From an uncultured Eubacteriales bacterium (GTDB lineage Bacteria > Bacillota > Clostridia > Oscillospirales > Oscillospiraceae): a DNA stretch of 8,152 nucleotides. Location of the stretch: assembly GCA_905202605.1 (NCBI GenBank), contig CAJKSU010000126.1, positions 1-8,152 on the forward strand. Reading direction: 5' to 3'. A program made the position numbers and the translations under genes. Below are positions 1-6,208 of this stretch, one piece after another; position 1 is the stretch's first letter, and every line of letters begins with the position of its first letter. The notes under the pieces were generated by a model, which was not told where the DNA came from, ran no database searches, and worked only from the letters and a program-made list of their open reading frames with translations.

Positions 1-210
1 CGGAACTCTAGCCTCGCCGCCGCAGGCAGCGCACACAGCGGTGAAGTACTGACGGGGGCCACGGGTAGCGTTCTTGCGAGCGTCACGGCAGGCCTTGCAG
101 CGCTGAGGCTCATTCTGGAAGCCTCTCTCAGCATAGAACTCCTGCTCACCAGCGGTAAAGGTGAACTCTGCGCCGCACTCTTTGCAGACCAAAATCTTGT
201 CTTCGTACAT
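1..210 (-). CDS. Zinc-ribbon domain protein, 3' end cut off by the window edge
   Basis: A small zinc-binding protein of unknown function; the first 70 residues are present and the C-terminus lies beyond base 1. It begins MYEDKILVCKECG and shows a CxxC pair at Cys9/Cys12, a second at Cys38/Cys41 in RCKACRDARKN, and a third at Cys60/Cys63 in VCAACGGEARVP. The first two pairs fit one zinc ribbon of the type often named probable zinc-ribbon domain protein in Clostridia. The third pair probably opens a second ribbon completed outside the window. The ATG (208-210) has a GAGGG-type ribosome binding site (218-225) 7 bases upstream. Arg and Ala codons are mostly CGT/CGC and GCT, unlike the CGG/GCC-rich neighbours, which suggests strong expression. 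It has its own consensus promoter and a long leader. Family assignment is from memory of the conserved sequence; role and binding partner are unknown. Confidence 0.88.
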   Translation of the reverse strand, partial: MYEDKILVCKECGAEFTFTAGEQEFYAERGFQNEPQRCKACRDARKNATRGPRQYFTAVCAACGGEARVP

Positions 211-472
211 AGTATTTCCCTCTCTTTGAACAGATAGATTTGCCCTTTGCGACCCAGAGAAAAGAAGTGAGTGCAAGGGATTGTTATATGCAAGCGGCAA
301 ATCGCCGTACTCGCCTTTTCGGCATCAGATTACCGACCACAGTCCGGCAAACACCGGATTCCAAAAGCAAGCTGATCTAAAGTTCGCAAAGCAAATCAAA
401 AGAGTGGGGCTTGACAAAACGGAATAACTGGACTTGGTTCTGAAGCATACAGATTAACTCTGTACAACACTG
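211..472 (-). promoter_or_regulatory. Long, potentially structured 5' leader of the zinc-ribbon gene (candidate cis-regulatory or small RNA)
   Basis: About 260 bases separate the predicted transcription start (near 472) from the ATG at 210, with no convincing reading frame inside. Reading the minus strand as RNA, possible hairpins are: 448-464 (six pairs, UACAGA/UCUGUA, five-base loop), 343-358 (UCCGG/CCGGA), 313-323 (GCC/GGC around GAAAA), 295-307 (CGGC/GCCG) and 243-279 (CCCUUGC with GCAAAGGG, one bulge, ending about 18 bases before the ribosome binding site). The segment 282-291 can pair either with 463-469 or with 445-451. Both choices compete with the first hairpin, so alternative folds are possible. 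No U-tract terminator, T-box or riboswitch consensus was recognised. The pairings were found by eye and no energies were calculated. The RNA class is unknown. Confidence 0.45.
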
Positions 473-478
473 ATATCT

Positions 479-506
479 ATTATACCATAAACGCGGATAA
501 TGTCAA
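479..506 (-). promoter_or_regulatory. Consensus sigma-A promoter for the leader and zinc-ribbon gene
   Basis: On the minus strand a perfect TTGACA (501-506) is followed by a 16-base spacer and a perfect TATAAT (479-484), preceded by GG. Transcription would start near 472. Both hexamers match the housekeeping consensus exactly, so a strong promoter is expected. It starts only 18 bases after the glmM stop codon, separating the zinc-ribbon gene from the operon behind it. Confidence 0.85.
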
Positions 507-510
507 TAGT

Positions 511-549
511 TTCTAAAAATTATTTTAAATCGCACGTAATTTTTGTGCG
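511..549 (-). terminator. Possible weak terminator at the end of glmM
   Basis: The last codons of glmM form a five-pair stem (CGCAC at 545-549 with GTGCG at 531-535, nine-base loop). After it comes the stop codon and an A/T-rich run ending in five T residues. The stem is short and the T run is not directly adjacent, so function as an intrinsic terminator is doubtful. No better candidate lies between glmM and the next promoter. Confidence 0.22.
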
Positions 550-1889
550 TTTTCTATGACCTTTGCCAAGTGCTCGGCTACATTCTGTGCTGTGGCCTCT
601 TCTTTGGCCTCAACCATGACCCGGAGCAGAGCTTCCGTACCGGAGGGACGAACCAAAATCCGGCCATTCTCCCCCAGCGCCGCCTCTTCCTGACGAATTG
701 CGGTCTGAACGTCATCGGATGCAATCAATGCGGACTTTTCAGCTGCCGCATAGGGGCCGGGAACATTGATCAGCACCTGAGGATAACGTCTAATCTCTCC
801 AACCAGAGAGCTGACCGGTGTGCCGTATTTGCTGACAATGCTCAAAAAATGCAGTGCGGTCAACTGACCGTCACCGGTCGGCATGTGATCCCGGAAGATG
901 ATATGCCCGGACTGCTCGCCGCCCAGCACCATATCCTCCTTGTCCATCAGCTCCTTGACGTTCTTATCTCCTACATCTGCGCAGAGCACCCGGTAGCCGT
1001 GCTCCTTCGCGTAATTGTGCAGGCCAATGTTACTCATGACCGTTGCCACAAAGCCGTCATTTCGAAGATCGCCCGCCTCGTGCATGGCTCTTGCAATCAG
1101 CGCCATGATCTTGTCGCCGTCGATCTCATTGCCGTTTTCATCCACCGCCAAGCAGCGATCCGCATCCCCGTCAAAGGCAATACCCACATCATAGCAGCCC
1201 TCCCGGACGTGCTTTCCCAGCTCCTCCAGATGGGTGGAGCCGCAGCCTGCGTTAATATTGGTTCCATTGGGTCGGTCATTGATATAATTGACATCCATAT
1301 CATAGCGGTTCAGCAGACGCTGCGCCGTTACCGATGCCGCACCGTTGGCGCAGTCCACCAACACTCGGAGATCATGGGGTTCTCCCTTTACTGTAGAGGT
1401 TAGATAACGGATATAGAGGTCAAGAGAGTGCCGGTCATCATAGGTTACGCCGATATCGCCGCCCTTTTTCAGAGGCAGAGGCTCGTCTCCAAGAATCAGT
1501 TCCTCAATGGCACTCTCCAGCTCATCAGGGAGCTTGGAGCCGTCCGGCCCGAAAAACTTAATTCCATTATAGTCATAGGGGTTGTGGGATGCGGAAATCA
1601 CAACGCCTGCCGCCGCCTTGCTCATGATCGTCGTCAGCGCCACCGCCGGGGTGGAGATCACGCCCAGCGTATGGACGTTTGCGCCGCAGGCCGTCAGTCC
1701 GGCAATCATTGCCCCCTCCAGCATATCAGAGGAAATCCGGGTATCCTTACCGATGACCACCACCGGCTTTTCCGTCTTGCCCCGTCCCAGTACCAGCGCT
1801 GCCGCCTGACCGATCCGGTAGGCCAGCACCGCGTCCAGCTGTTCGTTGGCAATGCCGCGGATTCCGTCTGTTCCAAATAGTTTACCCAT
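525..1889 (-). CDS. glmM: Phosphoglucosamine mutase GlmM
   Basis: Interconverts glucosamine-6-phosphate and glucosamine-1-phosphate in the cytoplasm, the step before UDP-GlcNAc and peptidoglycan synthesis. The 454-residue protein has the normal family length and starts MGKLFGTDGIRG. Visible motifs are the phosphoserine loop SASHNP with catalytic Ser101, the magnesium loop DGDADR (240-245), the sugar-binding loop GGEQSGH (323-329) and the phosphate-binding RPSGTE (414-419), in the order expected for the four-domain alpha-D-phosphohexomutase fold. The ATG at 1887-1889 is chosen because AAGGAG (1898-1903) sits 8 bases upstream; an in-frame GTG at 1896-1898 overlaps that site and is rejected. It follows ruvB by 15 bases and is probably the last gene of the operon. 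The family identity is firm. GlmM is favoured over other phosphohexomutases by the LFGTDGIRG start and the overall length. Confidence 0.97.
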   Translation of the reverse strand: MGKLFGTDGIRGIANEQLDAVLAYRIGQAAALVLGRGKTEKPVVVIGKDTRISSDMLEGAMIAGLTACGANVHTLGVISTPAVALTTIMSKAAAGVVISASHNPYDYNGIKFFGPDGSKLPDELESAIEELILGDEPLPLKKGGDIGVTYDDRHSLDLYIRYLTSTVKGEPHDLRVLVDCANGAASVTAQRLLNRYDMDVNYINDRPNGTNINAGCGSTHLEELGKHVREGCYDVGIAFDGDADRCLAVDENGNEIDGDKIMALIARAMHEAGDLRNDGFVATVMSNIGLHNYAKEHGYRVLCADVGDKNVKELMDKEDMVLGGEQSGHIIFRDHMPTGDGQLTALHFLSIVSKYGTPVSSLVGEIRRYPQVLINVPGPYAAAEKSALIASDDVQTAIRQEEAALGENGRILVRPSGTEALLRVMVEAKEEATAQNVAEHLAKVIENAQKLRAI

Positions 1890-1897
1890 AATGTACA

Positions 1898-1903
1898 CTC
1901 CTT
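1898..1903 (-). promoter_or_regulatory. Ribosome binding site that fixes the glmM start
   Basis: AAGGAG on the minus strand lies one base beyond the ruvB stop codon (1905-1907) and 8 bases before ATG 1887-1889. It overlaps the upstream in-frame GTG, so only the ATG can use it. Confidence 0.8.
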
Positions 1904-1904
1904 C

Positions 1905-2951
1905 TTATTCCATACGAAGCTGACCGTCAGTCTCCGCCTGATGGGCGATGCCAAGATGGTCGTAGGCCAGCTGGGTGACGCATCGCCCTCTGGGCGTGCG
2001 GGTCAAAAATCCGATCTGCATGAGATATGGCTCGTAAACGTCCTCCAGTGTGACCGCTTCCTCGCCAATGGTGGCTGCCAGCGTTTCCAGTCCCACCGGG
2101 CCGCCGCCGTAGTTTACAATAATAGAGCGGAGCATCCGCCGGTCTGTTTCGTCCAATCCCAGATGATCCACCTCCAGCCGATTGAGCGCATCATTCGCAG
2201 CCTTCCGGTCAATCACACCGTCATGATACACCAGCGCAAAATCCCGTACCCGGCGAAGCATCCGGTTGGCAAGCCGAGGGGTTCCACGGCTTCGGGACGC
2301 AATTTCCAATGCTCCCTGAGGATCGATCTCCGTTCCCAGAAGCGCCGCACTCCGCAGGACGATCTTTTGCCGCTCCTTGGGCTGATACAGCTCCAGTCGC
2401 AGACTAACGCCAAACCGATCCCGCAGGGGGGATGAAAGCTGCCCCGCCCGCGTGGTAGCGCCGATGAGTGTGAATTTCGGAAGATCCAGCCGAATAGAGT
2501 TTGCAGAAGGGCCCTTGCCAATGATAATATCAATAGCGTAGTCCTCCATGGCGGGGTACAGCAGCTCCTCCACCACACGATTGAGCCGGTGGATCTCGTC
2601 GATAAACAGAATGTCGCCCTCAGAGAGGTTGGTGAGCAGTGCTGCCAGATCCCCTGTCTTTTCAATGGCGGGACCTGAAGTCACCCGGAGGTTTACCCCC
2701 ATCTCATTGGCAATGACCCCTGCCAGCGTGGTCTTTCCCAGCCCCGGAGGGCCGTAAAGCAGCACATGATCCAGCGGTTCGCCCCGACGCTGTGCCGCCT
2801 CAATATACACCTTCAGGTTGCCCTTGGCCTTTTCCTGCCCGGTGTAATCCCGCAGTGTCTGGGGGCGGAGACTGCTTTCTCCGGTGTCCAGCGGTGTGCG
2901 TCCGGTGGTAATCAGAGGCGCTTCCATCTCCTCTGAAAAATCAATACTCAT
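1905..2951 (-). CDS. ruvB: Holliday junction branch migration ATPase RuvB
   Basis: Hexameric AAA+ motor that pumps DNA through the RuvA-bound Holliday junction during recombinational repair. The protein is 348 residues, normal for RuvB. Visible elements are Walker A GPPGLGKTT (67-75), Walker B LFIDEIHR (115-122, Asp118/Glu119), the sensor-1 stretch IGATTRAG (163-170) and the arginine finger in LRDRFG (Arg179). The C-terminal winged-helix DNA-binding domain includes NYGGGPVGLETLA and ends near LTRTPRGR. The ATG follows a strong AGGAGGGGG site. It lies 12 bases after ruvA and 15 bases before glmM, so the ruv genes and glmM are very likely cotranscribed. No missing motif was seen; identification is secure. 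Confidence 0.98.
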   Translation of the reverse strand: MSIDFSEEMEAPLITTGRTPLDTGESSLRPQTLRDYTGQEKAKGNLKVYIEAAQRRGEPLDHVLLYGPPGLGKTTLAGVIANEMGVNLRVTSGPAIEKTGDLAALLTNLSEGDILFIDEIHRLNRVVEELLYPAMEDYAIDIIIGKGPSANSIRLDLPKFTLIGATTRAGQLSSPLRDRFGVSLRLELYQPKERQKIVLRSAALLGTEIDPQGALEIASRSRGTPRLANRMLRRVRDFALVYHDGVIDRKAANDALNRLEVDHLGLDETDRRMLRSIIVNYGGGPVGLETLAATIGEEAVTLEDVYEPYLMQIGFLTRTPRGRCVTQLAYDHLGIAHQAETDGQLRME

Positions 2952-2963
2952 GGAACCCCCTCC

Positions 2964-3569
2964 TTACTGCTTCATGGTTGCGCGCAGGGCTCGCTTAATG
3001 ATCTCCTGCACCTCCAGATGCTCCACATCAATGCCCTTCATCACCGCATTGATGGTGGTCTGGTCATAGCCCAGCGTCTGAAGCGCCTGCACGGCCTCGG
3101 CCGCCTTGCTCCCCGGCATGGCGGGCGCCGCTGCTTCCGGACTTCCGTTCCGGAAATCCAGCTCGGTGACCGCACCCAGCTTATCCTTCAATTCCAGCAA
3201 AATTCGCTGGGCAATCTTCTTCCCGACACCGGGTGCCGCTGTCAGGAGCTTTTCATTCTGAGTCACCACCGCCATTTGCAGACCGTCCGGACTGACCGAG
3301 GACAGAATCGCCAACGCCGCCTTTGCTCCAACGCCATTGATGGCGATCAGCAGCTTAAAGGTATCCAGCTCCTGCCGGGAATCAAATCCATAGATATCAA
3401 AGGCATCTTCTCGGATGGCGCAGTATGTATAAAGCCTTGCATCGCTGCCAATTTTGAGTCTGGAAAGCGTATTGGTGGTGGTATTCACAGAAAATCCAAC
3501 GCCGCCGCAGTCGAGAACCACAAGCTTCTGGTCAATCAGTGCAACCTGCCCCCGCAGATAGTAAAACAT
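2964..3569 (-). CDS. ruvA: Holliday junction recognition protein RuvA
   Basis: Tetrameric protein that binds the four-way junction, holds it open and loads RuvB. The 201-residue sequence starts MFYYLRGQVALI. It shows the N-terminal OB-fold domain, the acidic pin residues Glu54/Asp55 in REDAFDIYGF, two helix-hairpin-helix motifs (INGVGAKAALAIL near 77-89 and APGVGKKIAQRIL near 112-124), a Pro/Ala-rich linker at about 143-153, and the RuvB-contacting domain III from about 156 (AVQALQTLGY). The ATG at 3567-3569 is preferred over upstream in-frame starts: it has an AGGAGGG site at the correct distance, family proteins start here, and the upstream extension only translates the antiparallel frame of ruvC. 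The gap after the ruvC stop is 10 bases, and that stop codon lies inside this binding site. Confidence 0.97.
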   Translation of the reverse strand: MFYYLRGQVALIDQKLVVLDCGGVGFSVNTTTNTLSRLKIGSDARLYTYCAIREDAFDIYGFDSRQELDTFKLLIAINGVGAKAALAILSSVSPDGLQMAVVTQNEKLLTAAPGVGKKIAQRILLELKDKLGAVTELDFRNGSPEAAAPAMPGSKAAEAVQALQTLGYDQTTINAVMKGIDVEHLEVQEIIKRALRATMKQ

Positions 3570-3579
3570 CAAATCCCTC

Positions 3580-4083
3580 CTAGGAATTGCGATCCAGTCC
3601 CGCCAGCAGGGACGTACTGGATCGTGCATGGCAAAGTGCCAGCGCCAATCCATCCGCCGCGTCATCCGGGCGGGGTGTCTTTTCCAGATGCAACAGGCGT
3701 TTGGTCATATCCATCACCTGCCGCTTTTCTGCCCGACCATAGCCTGCCACAGCCTGCTTGACCTGTAACGGAGTATACTCAAAAATCGGAACACCACATT
3801 TTGTGCATGCAAGCAGAATCACACCGCGCCCATGAGCTACCTGAATGCCTGTTGTGATATTGGTGTTAAAAAACAGTTCTTCCACTGAAACTGCATCAGG
3901 CTTTAATATCTCCAGCAGCTCGGTCATATCGTCATAAATCAGCTTGAGCCGCTGGGAAAACTCCATCCCAGCCGGGGTAGTGATTGCCCCGTAGCGCAGC
4001 ATCTGCACGCTGCCCCGTTCTGCCGCAATCAGTCCAAAGCCGATGGTCGCAAAGCCGGGGTCAATGCCCAGAATCTTTTTCAT
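3580..4083 (-). CDS. ruvC: Crossover junction endodeoxyribonuclease RuvC
   Basis: Dimeric nuclease that cuts Holliday junctions after RuvAB-driven branch migration. The 167-residue product starts MKKILGIDPGFATIGFG, as RuvC proteins do. The four carboxylates of the RNase H-like active site can be placed: Asp8 in LGIDPG, Glu68 in VSVEELFF, and Asp141/Asp144 in DAADGLALAL. The ATG (4081-4083) overlaps the stop codon of the preceding chromate transporter gene as ATGA, with only a weak GGGG site upstream, so translation is probably coupled to that transporter. A longer frame running back to 4206 is a shadow of the transporter gene. In many Firmicutes the ruv genes follow yebC or other genes, so a transporter directly upstream is notable. 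Confidence 0.97.
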   Translation of the reverse strand: MKKILGIDPGFATIGFGLIAAERGSVQMLRYGAITTPAGMEFSQRLKLIYDDMTELLEILKPDAVSVEELFFNTNITTGIQVAHGRGVILLACTKCGVPIFEYTPLQVKQAVAGYGRAEKRQVMDMTKRLLHLEKTPRPDDAADGLALALCHARSSTSLLAGLDRNS

Positions 4084-4634
4084 AGCCCCAGCACCAGTCC
4101 TGCCACTGCACCCAGCGCAATAAAAATGATGGGATGCCACTTCTGCTTGAAGTGATACAGTACGCCAATCACCACCATCACCGCCAGTGCCTTCCAGCTG
4201 ATGCACTCCCAGAATCCCAGATTCCCGCTGAAATTCAATGCGATTTTAAGGATACCAAATCCTGCGGCGGCGATCAGTCCCACCGACGCCGGACGCAGCC
4301 CGGACAGCACCCGCTGCACCGCCTTGCTGGTCTGGAACCGATGGAGAAACCGCGCCACGATCAGAATCACAATAATGCTGGGCAAAACCAGTGAGCAGGT
4401 TGCCAGCAGTGCGCCGGGAATTCCATGGCTTGCAAAGCCTGCATACGTTGCCATGTTAACGCCCATTGGCCCTGGGGTAGACTCGGACACCGCGATCATA
4501 TCCGATAGCTGCGCCCGGTCAAACCATGGATAACGATCCGCCATGGAGTAGAGGAACGGCAGAGTCGCAAGGCCACCGCCAACGCTGAGCAGTCCCGTCT
4601 TGAAGAACTCCCAACACATCAGTAACAAATCCAT
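4080..4634 (-). CDS. Chromate transporter family subunit, second half of a split CHR pair
   Basis: A 184-residue integral membrane protein with one CHR domain. It shows the family's glycine motif SVGGGLATLPFL (17-28), the TPGPMGVNMATYAGF stretch (53-67), and hydrophobic segments near 75-96, 114-133, 149-160 and 168-184, consistent with about six membrane passes. Full-length ChrA proteins have two such domains in one chain; short-chain members work as pairs. The ATG at 4632-4634 overlaps the stop of the upstream CHR gene (TAATG), and AAGGAGGG is present about 10 bases upstream. Its own stop overlaps the ruvC start. The family name comes from chromate efflux in other bacteria; the substrate in an anaerobic commensal is uncertain, and resistance cannot be claimed from sequence. 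Confidence 0.9.
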   Translation of the reverse strand: MDLLLMCWEFFKTGLLSVGGGLATLPFLYSMADRYPWFDRAQLSDMIAVSESTPGPMGVNMATYAGFASHGIPGALLATCSLVLPSIIVILIVARFLHRFQTSKAVQRVLSGLRPASVGLIAAAGFGILKIALNFSGNLGFWECISWKALAVMVVIGVLYHFKQKWHPIIFIALGAVAGLVLGL

Positions 4635-5185
4635 TATCGGTTGCCCTCCTTACGCTCTGCCAGACGGCCGGAAATCAGTCCAGCCGCGGCAGCAGCTACC
4701 ACGATCACCACGGGGGACAAACCAAAGATCGCAGACACCAGAAAAGTCAGCACAAATATGATCCAGCCAAACGCTCCCTTGACGCCGGATTTCATCAGCT
4801 TCCAAACAGAATAGCCCACCAGTACCACCACAGCAATGCGGATGCCTGCCAGCGCATGCTGAACAGCGGCAATCTCTGCAAAGTTGTTGAGCACCGCGGC
4901 AATCACCGAAATGATAATCAGGCTGGGCAGCACAACGCCAAGCGTTGCCAAAAAGCCTCCAAGCACACCCTTCCGGCTGTCTCCAATAAACGTGGCGGTG
5001 TTGACTGCAATCACGCCGGGGGTACACTGTCCTATGGCATAATAGTTGAGGATTTCCTCCTCCGTGGCCCAGCCATGCTTTTCTACCACCTCCCGCTGAA
5101 TCATAGGGAGCATAGCGTAGCCGCCGCCAAAGGTCATAATACCAATCTTAAAGAACGTTGCCACAAGCTCTAAATACTCTTTCAA
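4634..5185 (-). CDS. Chromate transporter family subunit, first half of a split CHR pair
   Basis: A 183-residue membrane protein with one CHR domain. FKIGIMTFGGGYAMLPMI (12-28) carries the FGGG signature and GQCTPGVIAVNTATFIG (52-68) the conserved TPG motif. Hydrophobic segments follow at about 76-98, 110-130 and 139-172, and the chain ends in a charged tail (RLAERKEGNR). The start is a TTG (5183-5185) with GGAG five bases upstream; no in-frame ATG exists nearby, and family proteins start with the same KEYLELF-like sequence. An out-of-frame ATG-CCT-TGA mini-frame ends on this TTG. The gene shares one base with the next CHR gene, as expected for subunits made in equal amounts. The transported ion is not known from sequence. 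Confidence 0.9.
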   Translation of the reverse strand: MKEYLELVATFFKIGIMTFGGGYAMLPMIQREVVEKHGWATEEEILNYYAIGQCTPGVIAVNTATFIGDSRKGVLGGFLATLGVVLPSLIIISVIAAVLNNFAEIAAVQHALAGIRIAVVVLVGYSVWKLMKSGVKGAFGWIIFVLTFLVSAIFGLSPVVIVVAAAAAGLISGRLAERKEGNR

Positions 5186-5190
5186 GGCAT

Positions 5191-5200
5191 CTCCATCCTT
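5191..5200 (-). promoter_or_regulatory. Ribosome binding site for the TTG start of the first CHR gene
   Basis: AAGGATGGAG on the minus strand ends five bases before TTG 5183-5185. It supports the TTG as start, because the ATG codons in this stretch are out of frame with the transporter. Confidence 0.6.
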
Positions 5201-5249
5201 TTCCCTTCAGAATAATCCGCTCCCACCCTGAGCAAAAACGAATTTCTGT

Positions 5250-5936
5250 TTATTTTTGTATCCACCCCTGTGCATACAGCTTCTGGTGCAGCCGCCGAAG
5301 CACCTGCTTCTGTGCCGGATAATCCGGCTGATACTGTGCTACCAAACGCCAAAACGCCGGACTGTGATTAAACTCCACTCGATGACACAACTCATGCACC
5401 AGAACATAGTCAATTGCCCCCATGGGCGCAATCAATAAAAGCCAGCTTACGTGAATGTTCCCGTTTGCCGAGCAGCTGGCCCAGCGGCGAACCGCAGAGG
5501 ACAGGTTCACCGTTCCATAGGTCACGCCCATTCTTTCCGCCCAGTACCGGAGCCGCCCTTCCACCCACGGAAGGCCGCCCCGGCGGTATAAGCGTTCCAC
5601 AGTCTGCCGGATATTCTGAACCGGAACATCGGGCAGGGTGATGGTCTTCTGCTCCAAATCAAGACTGCACCGGCGTTCTTTTGTCAGCTGTACCCTGTAT
5701 TCTTCGCCGCAAAAGCCCAGACTGTCGCCGGACTTCAAACGAAATTCCTGCCGAGTTTCCAGCGAAGCCTGTACCTGCGCCCGATGCTGCATGATCCAGC
5801 GCTCCTTGGACTGCACAAATCCGTCGATATAGCTTCTGGGGCAGCGCTGGGGCGCGCGCACCAGCACCTCCCCCGCCTCGGTGATCTGGAGGGAGATGGT
5901 CTTGCGGTTGGAGCGAATCAGCTGATAGTCGGTCAA
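5250..5936 (-). CDS. YgjP-type zinc metallohydrolase (DUF45 / M48-like)
   Basis: A soluble 228-residue protein of the YgjP/DUF45 family, generally annotated as a predicted zinc metallopeptidase. The zinc site is HELCH (181-185) with a likely third ligand His191 in NHSPAFW, preceded by the family hallmark RRWASCSANGNIHVSW (150-165). The start is taken as TTG 5934-5936, giving (M)TDYQLIRSNRKTISLQI, because family proteins start here and GGGGGA (5944-5949) lies 7 bases upstream. The TTG shares bases with the stop of the small membrane protein gene (TTGA), so translation is probably coupled. A longer frame to 6017 would translate the membrane protein's coding bases into a Cys-rich stretch and is rejected. 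I recall reports assigning nucleotide (UTP) hydrolysis to E. coli YgjP, so peptidase activity should not be assumed. The natural substrate is unknown. Confidence 0.9.
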   Translation of the reverse strand: MTDYQLIRSNRKTISLQITEAGEVLVRAPQRCPRSYIDGFVQSKERWIMQHRAQVQASLETRQEFRLKSGDSLGFCGEEYRVQLTKERRCSLDLEQKTITLPDVPVQNIRQTVERLYRRGGLPWVEGRLRYWAERMGVTYGTVNLSSAVRRWASCSANGNIHVSWLLLIAPMGAIDYVLVHELCHRVEFNHSPAFWRLVAQYQPDYPAQKQVLRRLHQKLYAQGWIQK

Positions 5937-6103
5937 ACGATTTTCCCCCACAGGGCGAAAATTCCTGTGGCAAGCACAATTAACGCAATCAGAATCCATG
6001 CAGCAACCCGCTGCCACATGGGGCGGGGGTGATATTCCTCGCTCGGGTTGATCTCCAGCACAGGAAGCTCCTGCTCCCCCGTATTTTTGGCCTTCTTTCC
6101 CAC
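5933..6103 (-). CDS. Small single-pass membrane protein, 56 residues
   Basis: Not recognised. The predicted protein has a charged N-terminal part (MGKKAKNTGEQELPVLEINP), a short Pro/His/Trp stretch (YHPRPMWQR, 24-32) and one hydrophobic helix (about 33-52, AAWILIALIVLATGIFALW), ending GKIV. The basic residues before the helix suggest an N-in orientation with a nearly absent outside tail. The GTG start (6101-6103) is chosen because TTGGAGG lies 8 bases upstream and a good promoter just before that. A longer ATG-initiated frame to 6196 would run through the promoter. The stop overlaps the start of the YgjP-type gene, pointing to coupled production and possibly a shared location. It could be a membrane anchor, a small regulator or an accessory of the hydrolase or the transporters; the sequence does not decide. 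Confidence 0.75.
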   Translation of the reverse strand: MGKKAKNTGEQELPVLEINPSEEYHPRPMWQRVAAWILIALIVLATGIFALWGKIV

Positions 6104-6111
6104 AGAAACTA

Positions 6112-6118
6112 CCTCCAA
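6112..6118 (-). promoter_or_regulatory. Ribosome binding site that fixes the GTG start of the small membrane protein
   Basis: TTGGAGG on the minus strand, 8 bases before GTG 6101-6103. It lies inside the longer open frame, so it argues that the shorter 56-residue product is the real one. Confidence 0.7.
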
Positions 6119-6138
6119 TTTCTCATTTCTTAGAAAAT

Positions 6139-6167
6139 AGTATACCATATGCCCCCGCAGGTTACAA
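6139..6167 (-). promoter_or_regulatory. Promoter for the membrane protein-ygjP-chr-ruv-glmM operon
   Basis: On the minus strand TTGTAA (6162-6167), a 17-base spacer, then TATACT (6139-6144) preceded by TGG, giving an extended -10 element. Transcription would begin about 30 bases before the GTG of the 56-residue gene. No other strong promoter was found between here and glmM, so it may drive eight genes. Confidence 0.7.
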
Positions 6168-6208
6168 GTCCATTGTCCCTCGGCGCCATGAGACATTCCG
6201 TGCAGCTT

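Noticed and set aside
411..416. TTGACA on the plus strand inside the leader
   Set aside because: No acceptable -10 element lies 16-18 bases downstream (the sequence there is TTGGTT), and no plus-strand gene follows.
211..472. tRNA, tmRNA, SRP RNA or T-box in the leader
   Set aside because: None of the hallmark sequences (T-loop GTTC, tmRNA tag frame, SRP GGAA loop context, T-box motif) was found. The region is kept only as an unclassified structured leader.
543..1403. Long plus-strand open frame of 286 codons opposite glmM
   Set aside because: It lies wholly antisense to a complete glmM with intact motifs. Its product is Cys/His/Gln-rich without a recognisable domain, as expected from the complementary frame of a GC-rich gene.
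3018..3761. Plus-strand open frame of 247 codons across ruvA and ruvC
   Set aside because: Antisense to two well-identified genes and spans their junction, with no motif or start signal.
4084..4206. Longer RuvC starting upstream of MKKILGIDPG
   Set aside because: RuvC proteins begin at this point. The extra 41 residues are the second CHR gene read in another frame.
4080..5185. Chromate resistance island or mobile element around the CHR genes
   Set aside because: No transposase, integrase, flanking repeats or change in base composition. The genes are overlapped into a core ruv operon, which argues for chromosomal residents.
5937..6017. ATG-initiated N-terminal extension of the YgjP-type protein
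   Set aside because: Would overlap most of the transmembrane helix coding of the small membrane gene in another frame and add a Cys-rich stretch not typical of the family. The TTG at 5936 has a ribosome binding site and the family N-terminus.
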